Below are positions 26,026 to 35,208 of a stretch of 64,000 bases of DNA, in pieces; within the stretch, counting starts at the first letter, position 1; each line of letters opens with the position of its first letter. This stretch comes from Bacteroidota bacterium. GTDB lineage: Bacteria > Bacteroidota > Ignavibacteria > Kapaibacteriales > HRBIN21. The notes under the pieces were generated by a model. The model saw nothing but the letters and a program-made list of their open reading frames with translations, was not told where the DNA came from and made no database searches. The position numbers and the translations under genes are program-made. The DNA lies in the NCBI GenBank assembly GCA_030550395.1, contig JAUQPL010000002.1:1-64000 (forward strand), given 5' to 3'.

Positions 26026-29000
26026 ATGGTGTGGCTTTTCTTCTTTGTCACCTTGGGGACTGCTTCCGCGCAGCTTCTTCGGACACGTCCCGTGGAGGGT
26101 ATTCGGGAAAAGCCTGTCCGGCACATAGCGTTGACGAACCTTACGCTTGTCCCTCGGCCAGGGCAGAAGCTAGAGAGGGCAACAGTTATCCTCCGCGGAG
26201 AACACATTGAAGCGGTCGGTGTTGGGATACCGATTCCGCCGGGAGCAACCGTGCGTAACTGTGAAGGGCTTTGGCTCTATCCGGCCTTCATTGACCCGTA
26301 CGTAGAGGTCAAGACGACGCCTTCGGACTCTGGTGCGGATGAAGAGCCCGTAGGAGCTTCCACTCCGGAAGGAGCACGCCATTGGAATGCTGCCGTCACT
26401 CCAGAGCGGGACATTCTGGAGCGCTTAGAATTGTCGGCCCAAGAGGCAGAAAAGCACCGCTCTATGGGCTTTGCTCTTCTCCATGTTGGCAGCTCAGAGG
26501 GGATTTTCCGGGGACGTTCAGCACTTCTGTTTGCTCGGGCGGGCAAAGCGCCAGACGTTGTCTTCCGCTCCGACGTGACCCAATGGGTGGGCTTCCGGAA
26601 GGGGCGCTCCACGGCTCCCTATCCGAGCTCACTGATGGGCACCTTAGCACTCATTCGGCAAACGCTCAGCGATGCTCACTGGTATCGGCAGGCCTGGGAA
26701 GCCTATCGCCGGAACCCTCACCAACCCCGTCCAGAAGTCAACCTTTCCCTTCAGGCCCTGGCAGATGCCCTGCAGAGGCGCATGCCCTTTGTCTTTGAAA
26801 CGGAGAACGAGCGGACTCTGCTGCGGGCACTGCGATTAGCCCAGGAGTTTGCTCTCCCTGCGCTCTTCGTTGGGAGCGGACGGGAATACCGGCGTCTGCC
26901 TTCCCTGCTTCCCTTCCGGCCGCGCATGATTCTCCCGTTGAAATTTCCCGATGTGCCCGATGTCGCTACACCAGAGAAAGCAGCGGATATAACGCTGGAG
27001 GAGCTTAAGCACTGGGATGCTGCTCCACAGAATCCGTTTTGGTTAGACTCGGTTGGGATACGCTTTGCCTTCACCCATCATGGGCTGGCGGAGCCGAAGC
27101 TCTTCTTTGATAACCTCCGTCGGGCATTGCGTCGTGGATTATCACCCGAAAAGGCGTTAGAGGCTCTGACCCTGATACCGGCAGAGTTTCTCGGTGTGGC
27201 AGACGTGGTCGGTACGGTAGAACCAGGGAAACTGGCGAACCTGCTCCTCTGCGATGGGGAACTCTTCTCTGAGGACACGGAGCTGCTCAGTATCTTCGTT
27301 GCGGGAGAGGAATTCCCATTTGTACCGGAGCCCTCTGTGGATGCCCGTGGGGGCTGGAGTCTCACAATTGCGGAGGTCCTTCCACCGTTGCGGCTACGAG
27401 TGGAAGGCAAGCGCACGGCACCGGAGGTGTCCGTGTGGATGGATACCGTGCGCCTACCCGTACAGTGGACTCAGCAACGGGCGATGATCAGCTTCTCCTT
27501 TGCTACCGATACGCTTGGAATTCCCGGTATTGCTCGCTTTTCCGGTACGTTGGACAGTGCAACGGCTTCTGGCATAGTTCTTCTGTCCGATGGACGGAGC
27601 CTTTCGTGGAAGGCGCGGAGAGATTCCGCCTTTGTTCCTCCTCGGAAGCGGTGGGAATACAAGCGTGAGTACGCTCTCGGTCCTCGTACCTTCCCAGATG
27701 GACCCTTTGGCAGGGAGGCGCTGCCGCCGCAGCGGAGTGTGCTCTTTCGGAATGCAACCGTCTGGACGTGCTCTTCCCAAGGGGTTTTGCCGAACACCGA
27801 TGTGCTCATCCGTGATGGCAAAATTGCTGCTATCGGCAAGCGGCTTTCTTTGCCAGCCGACACGGTCATCGATGCTACGGGGAAACATCTGACCCCGGGA
27901 ATTATTGATGAGCATTCCCACATTGCTATTGAAGGGGGGGTTAACGAGGGGACTCACGCTGTAACAGCGGAGGTACGGATTGGAGATGTCATAGACCCGG
28001 ATGACATCAATATTTACCGGCAATTGGCCGGTGGGGTCACGGCGGCTCATCTCCTCCATGGTTCTGCCAATCCTATCGGCGGACAATGTCAGCTTATCAA
28101 GCTCCGATGGGGCGCCGATGCAGAGCAGATGAAGTTTGAGGACGGACCGGCAACGATTAAGTTCGCTCTGGGCGAGAATGTGAAGCAGTCCAACTGGGGT
28201 GACCGCTACACGCGGCGCTACCCACAGACCCGTTTAGGCGTGGAAGAAATCATGCGTGATGCCTTCCAAGCGGCGTTGGAGTACGAAGCAGCATGGAATC
28301 GCTGGAAGGCACTTCCCCCACGGGAGCGTGAACGCACGATACCGCCACGGCGTGATTATCAGCTGGAGGCTCTCGTGGAAGTCCTCCGAGGTAAAAGGCT
28401 CATTCACTGTCACTCCTATGTCCAGAGCGAAATCCTTATGCTGATGCGGCTTACCGAAGAGTTCGGCTTCCGGGTCAATGTCTTCACGCACGTGCTGGAA
28501 GGATACAAAGTGGCCTCAGAGATTGCCCGCCATGGGGCTGGGGCTTCTACTTTCTCCGATTGGTGGGCGTACAAGTTTGAAGTCTATGACGCAGTTCCTC
28601 AAAATGCAGGCATTATGCACGAGCAGGGAGTGCTGGTTGCGATTAACAGTGACGATGCAGAGATGGGACGTCGCCTCAACCAGGAAGCGGGAAAATCCGT
28701 CAAGTACGGCGGGGTTCCAGAAGAGGAGGCGCTGAAGTTTGTGACCCTGAACCCTGCTCGGATGCTCCGGGTGGACCATCGCGTCGGGAGTATCCAGGTT
28801 GGCAAAGACGCCGATATCGTGCTGTGGTCCGATACGCCCCTTTCCTCGTATGCTGTGGTGGAGCAGACATACGTAGACGGACGTCTCTACTTTGACCGCC
28901 AACTGAACGAGCGGCTACACCAGCGCGATGTCCAACTGCGAGCAGCTTTGGAGCAACGAGCTCTCCAAGCACTGCGCCAAGGGCAAAAGACGGCTCCACC

Positions 29001-29076
29001 AACGCCGCAGCGACGGCGGCTGTACCATTGCGAAGATTTGGATGATGAAGTGCGAGGCTATGAGGAGGGTTTTTAG
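26026..29076 (+). CDS. Secreted two-domain amidohydrolase, first domain degenerate
   Basis: 1016-aa protein with a signal peptide ([15 protein letters not shown], about 1-16) and two tandem amidohydrolase/imidazolonepropionase-like halves. The C-terminal half (about 560-980) has the metal-site HSH in [14 protein letters not shown], further histidines in LIHCHSY and VFTHVLEGY, the catalytic Asp region [12 protein letters not shown], and the closing [16 protein letters not shown]. The N-terminal half has the same frame ([20 protein letters not shown], then [16 protein letters not shown]) but its HxH is replaced by DPYVE, so it is probably inactive. Such double proteins of ~1000 aa occur in Bacteroidota. 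The substrate is unknown, perhaps a cyclic amide or dipeptide. The stop overlaps the convergent clpX stop by 4 bp. Confidence 0.88.
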   Translation: MVWLFFFVTLGTASAQLLRTRPVEGIREKPVRHIALTNLTLVPRPGQKLERATVILRGEHIEAVGVGIPIPPGATVRNCEGLWLYPAFIDPYVEVKTTPSDSGADEEPVGASTPEGARHWNAAVTPERDILERLELSAQEAEKHRSMGFALLHVGSSEGIFRGRSALLFARAGKAPDVVFRSDVTQWVGFRKGRSTAPYPSSLMGTLALIRQTLSDAHWYRQAWEAYRRNPHQPRPEVNLSLQALADALQRRMPFVFETENERTLLRALRLAQEFALPALFVGSGREYRRLPSLLPFRPRMILPLKFPDVPDVATPEKAADITLEELKHWDAAPQNPFWLDSVGIRFAFTHHGLAEPKLFFDNLRRALRRGLSPEKALEALTLIPAEFLGVADVVGTVEPGKLANLLLCDGELFSEDTELLSIFVAGEEFPFVPEPSVDARGGWSLTIAEVLPPLRLRVEGKRTAPEVSVWMDTVRLPVQWTQQRAMISFSFATDTLGIPGIARFSGTLDSATASGIVLLSDGRSLSWKARRDSAFVPPRKRWEYKREYALGPRTFPDGPFGREALPPQRSVLFRNATVWTCSSQGVLPNTDVLIRDGKIAAIGKRLSLPADTVIDATGKHLTPGIIDEHSHIAIEGGVNEGTHAVTAEVRIGDVIDPDDINIYRQLAGGVTAAHLLHGSANPIGGQCQLIKLRWGADAEQMKFEDGPATIKFALGENVKQSNWGDRYTRRYPQTRLGVEEIMRDAFQAALEYEAAWNRWKALPPRERERTIPPRRDYQLEALVEVLRGKRLIHCHSYVQSEILMLMRLTEEFGFRVNVFTHVLEGYKVASEIARHGAGASTFSDWWAYKFEVYDAVPQNAGIMHEQGVLVAINSDDAEMGRRLNQEAGKSVKYGGVPEEEALKFVTLNPARMLRVDHRVGSIQVGKDADIVLWSDTPLSSYAVVEQTYVDGRLYFDRQLNERLHQRDVQLRAALEQRALQALRQGQKTAPPTPQRRRLYHCEDLDDEVRGYEEGF

Positions 29077-30359
29077 AAAGAGGTCCCTAAGCGGGTCCCC
29101 AGCTCTGGGGTGCGGATATACAAGGGTTCAGCTCCGTGTTCAACGGTGTCTGCCGTAATAATGCAGCGCTGAACCCCCTGTTGGTCGGGCAGCTGGAACA
29201 TAATCGGGAGCATAATCTCTTCCATCACTGCTCGTAGGCCCCGGGCACCCGTTCCCCGACTTTGGGCCCTCCGTACAATTGCTCGGAGTGCTTCGGGGGT
29301 GAACTCTAGTTCTACTCCCTCCATGCGGAAGAGTTTTTGGTATTGCTTGACCAGGGCATTCTTTGGTCGGAGAAGGACCTCCGTGAGTCCGGCTTCATCC
29401 AATGGGTGAAGGGGCACTATGACGGGGAGGCGTCCGATAAATTCGGGAATGAAGCCGAATTTGAGGAGGTCGTCCGGCTCAATGCGACGCAGGAGAGCGT
29501 AGATGTTTTCAGTGTCAACGGGATCGGCTATCTGAGCGGTGAAACCGATACTTCCACTGCGGAGCCGACGAGCGATAATGCGTTCAATTCCTTCGAAAGC
29601 CCCGCCGCAGATGAAGAGAATGTTGCGCGTGTTTACGTAGATGAGGGGCTGTTCCGGATGCTTGCGCCCGCCCTTTGGCGGAACCCCGGCAATGGTTCCT
29701 TCTAGGATTTTCAGCAGCGCCTGCTGGACTCCTTCGCCAGAGACGTCACGGGTAATGCTGGGTGAGTCGCTCTTGCGAGCGATTTTGTCAATTTCGTCAA
29801 TGTACACAATCCCGCGCTCGGCTTGCTCCACGTTGTAGTCGGCATTCTGGAGGAGGTGCAGGATGACGGTCTCCACGTCATCGCCGACATAGCCGGCTTC
29901 CGTTAGCGTTGTAGCATCGGCGATGGCGAAGGGGACGTCTAGGATGCGGGCCAAGGTCTGCGCCAGGAGCGTCTTTCCTGTTCCTGTCGGGCCAATGAGC
30001 AGGATGTTGCTTTTCTCAATTTCTACATCGTCAAGGGTGCCGAAAAGCTCGCGGGCTTGAATACGTTTGTAGTGATTGTAGACGGCCACCGAGAGCACCG
30101 TCTTGGCGTACTCTTGTCCGACGACATACTCGTCTAGCTTCGCCTTGATTTCAGATGGCTTCGGAAGCTCTGCCAGGCGACGTCGGGCGCGCTGGGTCGC
30201 GCTCTGCTGGAGAATGCGAACGGAGTTCTGGATACAGATGTCGCAGATGTAGACGTCGGGACCTGCAATGAGGCTTGTGACTTCACTGGAGGAGCGTCCG
30301 CAGAAAGAGCAGCGAAGCTCTTCCGGTCGGAAGGTTGGATAACGTGGAGGAGCGGTCAT
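29073..30359 (-). CDS. clpX: ATP-dependent Clp protease ATP-binding subunit ClpX
   Basis: AAA+ unfoldase that feeds tagged substrates to ClpP; 428 aa. The N-terminal zinc-binding domain has cysteines at 17, 20, 39 and 42 (CSFC and CDIC). The AAA+ domain has Walker A GPTGTGKT (123-130), the pore loop GYVGDDV and Walker B VYIDEIDK, followed by the [23 protein letters not shown] region (cited for [13 protein letters not shown]) typical of ClpX and the IGF-type ClpP-binding loop as IGFTAQ. The start overlaps the clpP stop by 4 bp, so clpP-clpX are coupled behind tig, the standard bacterial order. All catalytic features are intact. Confidence 0.97.
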   Translation of the reverse strand: MTAPPRYPTFRPEELRCSFCGRSSSEVTSLIAGPDVYICDICIQNSVRILQQSATQRARRRLAELPKPSEIKAKLDEYVVGQEYAKTVLSVAVYNHYKRIQARELFGTLDDVEIEKSNILLIGPTGTGKTLLAQTLARILDVPFAIADATTLTEAGYVGDDVETVILHLLQNADYNVEQAERGIVYIDEIDKIARKSDSPSITRDVSGEGVQQALLKILEGTIAGVPPKGGRKHPEQPLIYVNTRNILFICGGAFEGIERIIARRLRSGSIGFTAQIADPVDTENIYALLRRIEPDDLLKFGFIPEFIGRLPVIVPLHPLDEAGLTEVLLRPKNALVKQYQKLFRMEGVELEFTPEALRAIVRRAQSRGTGARGLRAVMEEIMLPIMFQLPDQQGVQRCIITADTVEHGAEPLYIRTPELGTRLGTSF

Positions 30360-31027
30360 GGGCGCTCATCTTCCTTCTTGGAACGCCGCTCTAAGACTTT
30401 GTCAATGATACCGTACTCCAATGCTTCCTCCGGAGACATGTAGTAATCCCGCTCGGCGTCTTGTCGGATCTTCTCAATAGGTTGCGATGTGTGATGGGCG
30501 ATGATCTCATAGAGCATGTCCCGGATGCGCAGCATTTCGCGGGTGTAGATTTCTATGTCCGAAGCCCGTCCTTGGGTGCCGCCCAGGGGTTGGTGCATCA
30601 TGATACGGGCGTGGGGGAGTGCGTAGCGCTTCCCTTTTGTACCAGCACACAGCAGAACTTGAGCCATAGAGGCTGCCAGCCCAATGCAGATAGTGCAAAT
30701 ATCCGGGCGGACGTATTGCATGGTGTCATAGATTGCCAAACCTGCCGTCACGCTCCCACCGGGGGAATTGATGTACAGATAGATGTCCTTGTGTGGGTCC
30801 TCGCTTTCCAGGAAGAGGAGCTGGGCAATGGTGAGGCTTGCGACATAGTCATCTATTGGTGACCCTAAGAAGATGATGCGTTCCTTGAGGAGGCGCGAGT
30901 AGATATCATAGGCTCGCTCACCGCGGCTTGTTTGCTCTACAACGATCGGCACCAGCTGTTCATGGAATATGCCCTGGTGCAGCCAGAGGATGTCCCCTGT
31001 GGAGGAGAGGAGATGGTTATTGGGCAT
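30356..31027 (-). CDS. clpP: ATP-dependent Clp protease proteolytic subunit ClpP
   Basis: Serine protease that assembles as a tetradecamer and works with ClpX; about 223 aa. The catalytic triad is Ser120 in GLAASMAQ, His145 in RIMMHQP and Asp194 in ERDYYMS. Most ClpPs have GQAASMGA around the serine, so the Leu and Gln-Val here are mild changes. The N-terminus before [17 protein letters not shown] is ~28 residues long, allowing a short propeptide. I chose the ATG at 31027, which overlaps the tig stop by 11 bp; an upstream in-frame start at 31060 would overlap by 44 bp. Operon with tig and clpX. Confidence 0.95.
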   Translation of the reverse strand: MPNNHLLSSTGDILWLHQGIFHEQLVPIVVEQTSRGERAYDIYSRLLKERIIFLGSPIDDYVASLTIAQLLFLESEDPHKDIYLYINSPGGSVTAGLAIYDTMQYVRPDICTICIGLAASMAQVLLCAGTKGKRYALPHARIMMHQPLGGTQGRASDIEIYTREMLRIRDMLYEIIAHHTSQPIEKIRQDAERDYYMSPEEALEYGIIDKVLERRSKKEDERP

Positions 31028-32288
31028 GTTCGGTATAGGGTACCGGTTCAACATGCACACGTTGCAGGAGAGATTGCCAAAGCTTCCGACGTTGGATATC
31101 GTAGGTCAAGTCAGGGTCTTCGCTTAGACGTTTCTCCAGCTCCGCCGGCGAGAGGCCGAGAGACTGTGCTAGTTCTTGGAGCTCTTCCGGCTCCAGTTGC
31201 ACGGGATACGACCGTAAGAGCACCAGTTCCAGGATGGAGATCCGGGCGTAGAAGTCTGCCAACTCTGCTAAGAAGCGGTAGATACCCGACTCTCCTTGAC
31301 GCAGGTATTCGGGGGGAACTTGGAGTTCTCCTCGTTGCAGGGCTTGGATGAGATCCTTGATGATGCTGTGTACAATGGGTTTGGGAGGGGTGAAGGGATG
31401 GCGTCGTGCTAGCTCTGTTTCCAGTTGGCTGCGGAGTAAAGACTGCACGTGTCGTTCCCATCGACGCTGGAGTTCTTGGCGGATAGAGCTGCGGAGTTCC
31501 TCCACGCTGTGAAGCCGCCCTCGGCTGATGTTTTGGACAAATTCCGGTGTGAGTTCTGCCAGCTGGAGACGGCGGATAGAGCGGACGGTCACGCGATAGG
31601 TCTGCGGCGCTTGCTCGGGCTGACCGAGCTCTGCCCCAGAGAAGGTATGCAGGAAGTTGTCTTCCCGGCGAGCGTGTAAGAGCTGCTGCCGCAGCTCCGG
31701 GAGGATATCCGGCTCATAGAGTGCCACAGTAATCTCTTCGGCTTCACTCCCAACCAGTGGCATCCCGCTATCGGGATCAACGGGCTGGAAGTGCAGGGTA
31801 ACCTCGTGGTAGTAGTCTGTCACCTCGTCCACGTCTTCCTGGATTGAACCGTAACGGAGTCGGAGCTGCTCCAGTTGGGCTTCTACTTCTTCGTCACGGA
31901 TGTCACGAATGGGTTTTCGGAGGGTAATGCTGGAGAGGTCTATGTTCAGCTCTGGGAGGGTAAAGAGACGGAAGGTGAAACCGACGGTGTCGGAAGAACG
32001 CTGTAGGTCTATGAGCTGTGGTTCGCCAAGCAATGTCCACTGCTGTTGGTGAGCCAGTTCGCGCACTAGCCGTTGTCCAAGCTTCTCTAAGGCGTCGGCT
32101 TCAATTTTATCGCCATACCGCTGTTTGATGAGCTCTCTCGGGGCTTTCCCTTTCCGGAAGCCTTCAATGGTGATATCTTCGCGCGCACGCTCATAGGCTT
32201 CCTCAATTGCTGGAGCTACTTCGGCGAAGGTTAATTGAATGCGAACTTCGTGTTCGCAATCGGCAACTTGGGTTCGCTGATGTTCCAC
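31017..32288 (-). CDS. tig: Trigger factor (ribosome-associated chaperone)
   Basis: Chaperone that binds nascent chains at the ribosome exit tunnel; about 423 aa. The N-terminal ribosome-binding domain has the signature EGFRKGKAP (GFRxGKxP). The middle region, where other trigger factors have an FKBP-type prolyl isomerase, is short and divergent ([14 protein letters not shown]...[12 protein letters not shown]), as is common in Bacteroidota. A long helical C-terminal domain follows. The open frame runs upstream to 32456, but that would read through the tRNA-Leu gene; no ATG exists in frame after the tRNA, and the GTG at 32288 gives a normal N-terminus. First protein gene of tig-clpP-clpX. Confidence 0.92.
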   Translation of the reverse strand: MEHQRTQVADCEHEVRIQLTFAEVAPAIEEAYERAREDITIEGFRKGKAPRELIKQRYGDKIEADALEKLGQRLVRELAHQQQWTLLGEPQLIDLQRSSDTVGFTFRLFTLPELNIDLSSITLRKPIRDIRDEEVEAQLEQLRLRYGSIQEDVDEVTDYYHEVTLHFQPVDPDSGMPLVGSEAEEITVALYEPDILPELRQQLLHARREDNFLHTFSGAELGQPEQAPQTYRVTVRSIRRLQLAELTPEFVQNISRGRLHSVEELRSSIRQELQRRWERHVQSLLRSQLETELARRHPFTPPKPIVHSIIKDLIQALQRGELQVPPEYLRQGESGIYRFLAELADFYARISILELVLLRSYPVQLEPEELQELAQSLGLSPAELEKRLSEDPDLTYDIQRRKLWQSLLQRVHVEPVPYTEHAQ

Positions 32289-32327
32289 GGTGCACCTGCA
32301 TTTTGAAGTGGGACTGCTCTGGAGCTG

Positions 32328-32410
32328 TGCGGGCGGGGAGAGTCGAACTCCCACGGGTATTCCCCACCAGATCCTAAGTCTGGCGCGTCTGCCAATTCCG
32401 CCACGCCCGC
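32328..32410 (-). tRNA. tRNA-Leu (anticodon TAG)
   Basis: 83-nt class II tRNA on the minus strand. The acceptor stem pairs GCGGGCG with CGCCCGC, with discriminator A at 32328. The D arm is GCGGAATTGGCAGACGC, the anticodon arm CCAGACTTAGGATCTGG (anticodon TAG), the variable arm TGGGGAATACCCGT, and the T arm GGGAGTTCGACTCTCCC. The long variable arm fits leucine. CCA is not encoded. It lies 39 bp upstream of tig on the same strand and could share its transcript. Confidence 0.96.
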
Positions 32411-32503
32411 TTCGCAAGCAGAGTATGGAGACGGCAAAGGGAGAGCCTTCGTGCACGGGCTCAGAGATGGCATTGCTGTAGGGCTTGGCAAGGGAGGGAC
32501 GGA

Positions 32504-33799
32504 ATGGCGCATGCTGTGGTTGTCGGTGCCGGTGTCGCGGGTATCAGTGCCGCTATTCACTTAACCCAGCGCGGATGGCGTGTTACCCTTGTGGAAGCCC
32601 GTTCCACCGTCGGCGGGAGAGCAACCTCAGTGTGGGATGAAGTTGCGGGGGAGTTCGTAGACTGCGGACAACATGTCTTCCTCGGGGCATATCGGGAGTT
32701 GCGGGGTTTACTCCACATACTCCAGACGCATCCATTTGCAGGACCGGGGGAGAGACTCCGCTTCCTCTTTTGCAATGGCGTGCAAAGCTTCCTTTTTGAT
32801 GCGGGACGTCTACCGGGTCCACTTGGATTCCTTGCTGCCCTCCGGCATATTCCGGGATTGAGTTGCCGTGACTACGAGCACCTTCTCCGGGGACTCCTAC
32901 GCTTGCTCCTGTTTGGGAATGCTGAGATGACGGTTGCAGCTTTCCTCCGGCGCTTTCGACAAGCAGAGCCAGCTATTGCCGCTTTCTGGAAGCCCCTGAC
33001 CTTTGCCACGATGAACGCGGCGCCCGAGGAAGCTGCCCTATCCCTGCTGCAGGTCGTGTTGCGCCAGGGGTTTTTCCGGGATACGGAGGCAGCTCGGTTT
33101 TTCGTACCTCAGAGAGCTTTGGTGGAACTTTTCCAGCCCGTTGGGGAGTGGCTTGTCCGGCATGGGGGGGAGCTGCGTCTCCGTACGGTCGTCCGTGGTC
33201 TCGTATTTCATGGCTCAGGAATTAGGGGAGTGCTGACGACGACTGGTGAATGCATCAGAGCAGATGCGGTGGTGGTGGCTACTCCGCCCTGGACACTGCC
33301 CTACCTGATCCCTGCCTTGCAGAGGGTTCCCGCTTATGCCGAATTCTTCCGTACTGCACAGTATTCACCGATTGTCACAATATACCTCTGGCTCAAGGAG
33401 CCCGTTTTACCAGCGGCAATCTGTGCCTTCCCACATCCGGACCTCCATTGGGCTTTCCGGCGCCCGACTCAGTATGCCGCTGAGTCTGTAGCTCTCTTGG
33501 TCAGTGCAGCGGAGCATTTGGTCAGTCTGCCCCGGAGGCAGCTCTTAGAGCGCTGTTTTGCCGCTTTTGCTTCCGCTGTTCCGAGCTTCCGTTCCGAGCT
33601 AGTCTTACATTTCCGGCTTATGCTGGAACGGCGGGCAACGCTTCGCTTGACGCCGCAGCTCCAGGCGCTACGTCCTGATGGGATGACCCCTTGGCGCAAT
33701 CTCGTGCTGGCAGGCGATTGGGTTCAGACGGGACTGCCGTGCACGCTGGAGAGCGCTGCCCGAAGCGGGCGTGCTGCAGCGGAGAGGCTCATGCTGTAA
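32504..33799 (+). CDS. hpnE: Hydroxysqualene dehydroxylase (HpnE-type FAD-dependent oxidoreductase)
   Basis: FAD enzyme that reduces hydroxysqualene to squalene in the HpnCDE route that supplies hopanoids; 431 aa. The dinucleotide-binding motif VVGAGVAGISAAIHL and VEARSTVGGRATS open the protein. FVDCGQHVFLGAYRE is characteristic of HpnE as opposed to carotenoid desaturases, and the C-terminal NLVLAGDWVQTGLPCTLESAARSG completes the FAD site. hpnC and hpnD are not adjacent and no squalene-hopene cyclase is in the window, so the pathway must be completed elsewhere; a carotenoid-type role cannot be excluded. The ATG at 32504 begins the Rossmann fold immediately. Confidence 0.85.
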   Translation: MAHAVVVGAGVAGISAAIHLTQRGWRVTLVEARSTVGGRATSVWDEVAGEFVDCGQHVFLGAYRELRGLLHILQTHPFAGPGERLRFLFCNGVQSFLFDAGRLPGPLGFLAALRHIPGLSCRDYEHLLRGLLRLLLFGNAEMTVAAFLRRFRQAEPAIAAFWKPLTFATMNAAPEEAALSLLQVVLRQGFFRDTEAARFFVPQRALVELFQPVGEWLVRHGGELRLRTVVRGLVFHGSGIRGVLTTTGECIRADAVVVATPPWTLPYLIPALQRVPAYAEFFRTAQYSPIVTIYLWLKEPVLPAAICAFPHPDLHWAFRRPTQYAAESVALLVSAAEHLVSLPRRQLLERCFAAFASAVPSFRSELVLHFRLMLERRATLRLTPQLQALRPDGMTPWRNLVLAGDWVQTGLPCTLESAARSGRAAAERLML

Positions 33800-34216
33800 A
33801 GGATGCCCGTGTGTGAAGTCTCTGCCGGACCTGTTTCAAGACCCTGCCGTGTCACAACGGTGCAGCGTCGGGGTGGTCCCCCTCATCACGATAGCGATGG
33901 AGCCCCAAGAAAACCCGTTCCAATAAGGCAACAGAAGGAGCCGGTGGCACGGTTCCGGTAGAGCATCTACCACCTCTCGAACCCGTGTCGAACCCCTGCA
34001 TTGCCCCTGCGGTTGGAGCCTCTGATAGAGATGGAGGTGCTGTTCATTGGGCAAAACACGCCGCTTGCAAAATCCTCTGTTGCAAAGATGGGGGATGACA
34101 GCACAGCTTTGCCAGTGCCGTGATGTTGTTCTTGACATTGTTGGAAGTGATGGGATGGCAGCGAGGGTGGTAGTATATTTGTGGGCAGCCCGAGTGCAAG
34201 CAGGTGGATACTCAGG
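33800..34216 (+). other. Non-coding stretch between hpnE and the recombinase gene
   Basis: About 417 bp without a convincing gene; the open frames here have no recognisable product. It holds a short perfect hairpin (GGTAGA-GCA-TCTACC, 33957-33971), a minus-strand segment at 33945-34007 whose first ~21 bases resemble the 5' end of tmRNA, and a candidate -7 element at 34174-34181. No direct repeats suitable as attachment sites were found by eye. It is by far the longest intergenic stretch in an otherwise tightly packed window. Confidence 0.6.
34174..34181 (+). promoter_or_regulatory. Candidate -7 promoter element for the recombinase gene
   Basis: TATATTTG matches TAnnTTTG exactly and lies 36 bases before the preferred ATG at 34217. 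No TTG occurs 17-23 bases upstream; a TTGACA at 34132-34137 is too far away to pair with it. If used, it rules out a GTG start at 34181. Confidence 0.3.
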
Positions 34217-35182
34217 ATGGTAGCCGAGCAGGGACAGAGGGAAGATTTTCCAGCTATTCGGCTGAAGCTACAGCAGGTGCTGGAATACGTTAACAATTTC
34301 CTCTCGGCGATGGCACAGAAGAGTGAGGCAACGCAGCAGACATATAAGCGGACGCTGCGTGAGTTTTTGTACTTCTTCACCCGGGATCGGCGCTTTTTCT
34401 TCCGCCCGCGGGATGTAGTACGGTACCGTACATACTTGGTTCGGATCAAGCGGCTCAAACCGGCGTCGGTGGCGACGTACATGACGGCATTGCGCCGCTT
34501 CTGCCAGTTTTTGGTGGATCAGGGAGTGCTGGTGAGAAATCCAGCTCGGCGGGTACCAGGTGCTCGACGTCCGCAGCAACACAGTCGTACGTTCCTGACG
34601 GCTGCAGAGATAGAACGCTTGTTGGCAAGCCTTGAACCATCCACGCTCGTTGACTTGCGTGATCGAGCTTTGGTGCTTATGATGTTGGGGTGTGCGTGCT
34701 CGGAACGGGAGCTTGCGGTGCTGGATGTAGCGGATATTCGGAAGCAGGGACGCCATTGGGTGGTTTACGTCCAGGGTAAAGGGCGGAAGGCAAAGGATGA
34801 GGCGATACCGATTCCCCCAAAGGTCTATGAGGCACTGCAGGAGTATCTGAAAGCCCGGGGTGAAGTTGCCCCGAAAGAGCCTCTCTTCCTCAGCCATAGT
34901 CCTCGATCGCGTGGACAGCGCATGAGTACTCGGGGAATTCGGGAGGTCGTTAACGCACGTTTGCGAGAAAGCGGAATTAAGGGTGACCGGCGACTATGTC
35001 TGACGCCGTTTTCGCTGCGGCACACAGCAGGACTACTGTTGGCCGAGGGCGGAGCCTCTGTGGAAGAGATCATGCAGCGGATGCGCATCCGCTGGCGTCC
35101 AACAGCACTGCTGTATTTCCGCCAACGGGGGAAGGTGGGAAGTGGTCCCGAACTGCAACAGCTGGTGCAATTACCGCCGTAA
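34217..35182 (+). CDS. Tyrosine recombinase/integrase-like protein with altered catalytic residues
   Basis: About 321 aa, of the XerC/XerD-like phage-integrase family. The SAM-like N-terminal core-binding domain (about 20-110; EATQQTYKRTLREFLYFF and RTYLVRIKRLKPASVATY) and catalytic domain (about 125-310; DLRDRALVLMMLG, VYVQGKGRKAKDEAIPI) are clear. The active site looks changed: where the family has G-L-R-x-S-E-L, this has A-C-S-E-R-E-L, so the first Arg aligns with Ser; box II reads PFSLRHTAG, with Phe for the first His. Lys in GKGRK, the second Arg, and Tyr in ALLYFRQ remain. It is either a divergent or a partly inactive recombinase. I chose the ATG at 34217 over a GTG at 34181. Confidence 0.85.
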   Translation: MVAEQGQREDFPAIRLKLQQVLEYVNNFLSAMAQKSEATQQTYKRTLREFLYFFTRDRRFFFRPRDVVRYRTYLVRIKRLKPASVATYMTALRRFCQFLVDQGVLVRNPARRVPGARRPQQHSRTFLTAAEIERLLASLEPSTLVDLRDRALVLMMLGCACSERELAVLDVADIRKQGRHWVVYVQGKGRKAKDEAIPIPPKVYEALQEYLKARGEVAPKEPLFLSHSPRSRGQRMSTRGIREVVNARLRESGIKGDRRLCLTPFSLRHTAGLLLAEGGASVEEIMQRMRIRWRPTALLYFRQRGKVGSGPELQQLVQLPP

Positions 35183-35208
35183 CATGCTGAGATAACCGCG
35201 GAGGAGTC

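Noticed and set aside
32289-32456. Upstream extension of the trigger factor reading frame to 32456
   Set aside because: It reads through the complete tRNA-Leu gene (32328-32410), and the extra residues have no counterpart in trigger factors; the GTG at 32288 gives a normal length.
33945-33960. TGGCACG at 33945 as a sigma-54 promoter start
   Set aside because: The expected TTGC element at the proper distance is missing.
33836-34138. 100-aa minus-strand frame in the gap before the recombinase
   Set aside because: No domain, irregular composition and no ribosome-binding site; treated as non-coding.
34132-34181. TTGACA at 34132 paired with TATATTTG at 34174 as a sigma-70 promoter
   Set aside because: The spacing of 36 bp is about twice what is needed; only the downstream element was kept as a candidate.
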